This document shows positions 31,722 to 32,024 of a DNA stretch of 32,024 nt, piece by piece. Every line of letters begins with the position of its first letter. Within the stretch, counting starts at the first letter, position 1. Under the pieces are notes generated by a model. The model saw only the letters and a program-made list of their open reading frames with translations. It was not told the origin of the DNA and did not search any database. Both the position numbers and the translations under genes were made by a program. Source of the DNA: an uncultured Verrucomicrobiota bacterium (GTDB lineage: Bacteria > Verrucomicrobiota > Kiritimatiellia > CAIQIC01 > Lenti-01); assembly GCA_937872095.1 (NCBI GenBank), contig CALMNW010000035.1:1-32024 (forward strand), written 5' to 3'.

Positions 31722-32024
31722 AACGCAAGATCGTCTCGATCGACGAAGCCCTCTGCAACGGCTGCGGCCTGTGCGTCAGCGCCTGCCACGAAGGCGCCAT
31801 CCAGATGGTCGCCGGCAAAGCCAAGCTGGTTTCCGATTCCTACTGCGACGGCCTCGGCGACTGCCTGCCCGCCTGCCCGACCAACGCCATCCGGATCGTC
31901 GAGCGCGAAGCGGCCGACTACGACGAAGCCGCCGTCGCCGCCCGCCAGGCCGCCGCGCAGGCGACCGCCCCGGCGCGGCCCATCTTCGCCGGCTGCCCCG
32001 GCATGCAGGCCAAGGCGATGGCCC
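31718..32024 (+). CDS. 4Fe-4S ferredoxin-type protein, 5' part only
   Basis: The first 102 codons, cut by the window end. [27 protein letters not shown] has one full CxxCxxCxxxC cluster motif. The second reads [17 protein letters not shown], with CxxxxxCxxxC replacing the usual spacing. An Ala-rich linker follows and then FAGCPGMQA, another cysteine-proline motif. From family knowledge, this form is often found beside Rrf2 regulators and hybrid-cluster protein genes, so an hcp-like gene may follow outside the window; that is inference. AGGGGAGA gives a good ribosome site and the start overlaps the Rrf2 stop (ATGA), so the two are coupled. Confidence 0.92.
   Translation, partial: MKRKIVSIDEALCNGCGLCVSACHEGAIQMVAGKAKLVSDSYCDGLGDCLPACPTNAIRIVEREAADYDEAAVAARQAAAQATAPARPIFAGCPGMQAKAMA

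Overview
The window is about 32 kb of GC-rich, densely coded bacterial chromosome with no phage, insertion sequence, CRISPR array, rRNA or tRNA that I can see. The source looks like an uncultured or little-studied Gram-negative of the PVC type (Verrucomicrobiota/Kiritimatiellota-like). That is an inference from three things: a type III glutamine synthetase as the visible GS, a NifA-like sigma-54 activator used next to ammonium-assimilation genes, and intergenic spaces full of short palindromic repeats. I cannot prove the phylum without a search.

Positions 1-9.8 kb, minus strand: a nitrogen-assimilation block. In transcriptional order it holds a type III glutamine synthetase (glnN), a GAF/AAA+/HTH NifA-like sigma-54 activator, a small YajD-type HNH protein, the ammonium channel amtB, a PII protein (glnK) and the start of the glutamate synthase large subunit (gltB, cut by the window edge). 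glnN and amtB-glnK each have a full-consensus -24/-12 sigma-54 promoter. About 92-134 bp further upstream, each has a pair of related AT-rich palindromes 30-31 bp apart, as expected for enhancer sites of one activator. The only sigma-54 activator in the window lies directly downstream of glnN, so a self-contained local nitrogen regulon is the simplest reading and the most interesting part of the window.

10.0-11.3 kb: serC with a clear sigma-70 promoter and a strong intrinsic terminator, followed by a hairpin-repeat element. 11.3-17.5 kb, minus strand: a tightly packed six-gene operon, often with 4-bp ATGA overlaps. It holds two Opp/Dpp-type ABC ATPases without permeases, an O-antigen-ligase-like membrane protein, a family 2 glycosyltransferase, a THUMP-type rRNA methyltransferase and a polysaccharide deacetylase, which suggests cell-surface glycan work. 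A divergent metallo-beta-lactamase-fold hydrolase follows and converges on an epimerase-nudC pair across a perfect 36-bp palindrome.

20.1-27.1 kb: pncC, a small acidic protein downstream of an RpoD-family sigma factor, divergent nrdR, a hypothetical gene, and the oxidative pentose phosphate operon pgl-zwf-gnd. 27.3-32 kb: a small membrane-anchored protein of unknown function, an 810-residue four-domain fusion (CoA-disulfide-reductase-like FAD oxidoreductase, rhodanese, TusA, DsrE-like), and a divergent Rrf2 regulator with a ferredoxin running off the window end. The last three form a redox/sulfur module.

Intergenic DNA carries at least five repeat families (hairpin arrays, CCTAAT-type inverted arrays, REP-like pairs, a dispersed 55-bp repeat, short tandem repeats). 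One palindromic repeat appears to have been captured into the 3' end of the Rrf2 gene.
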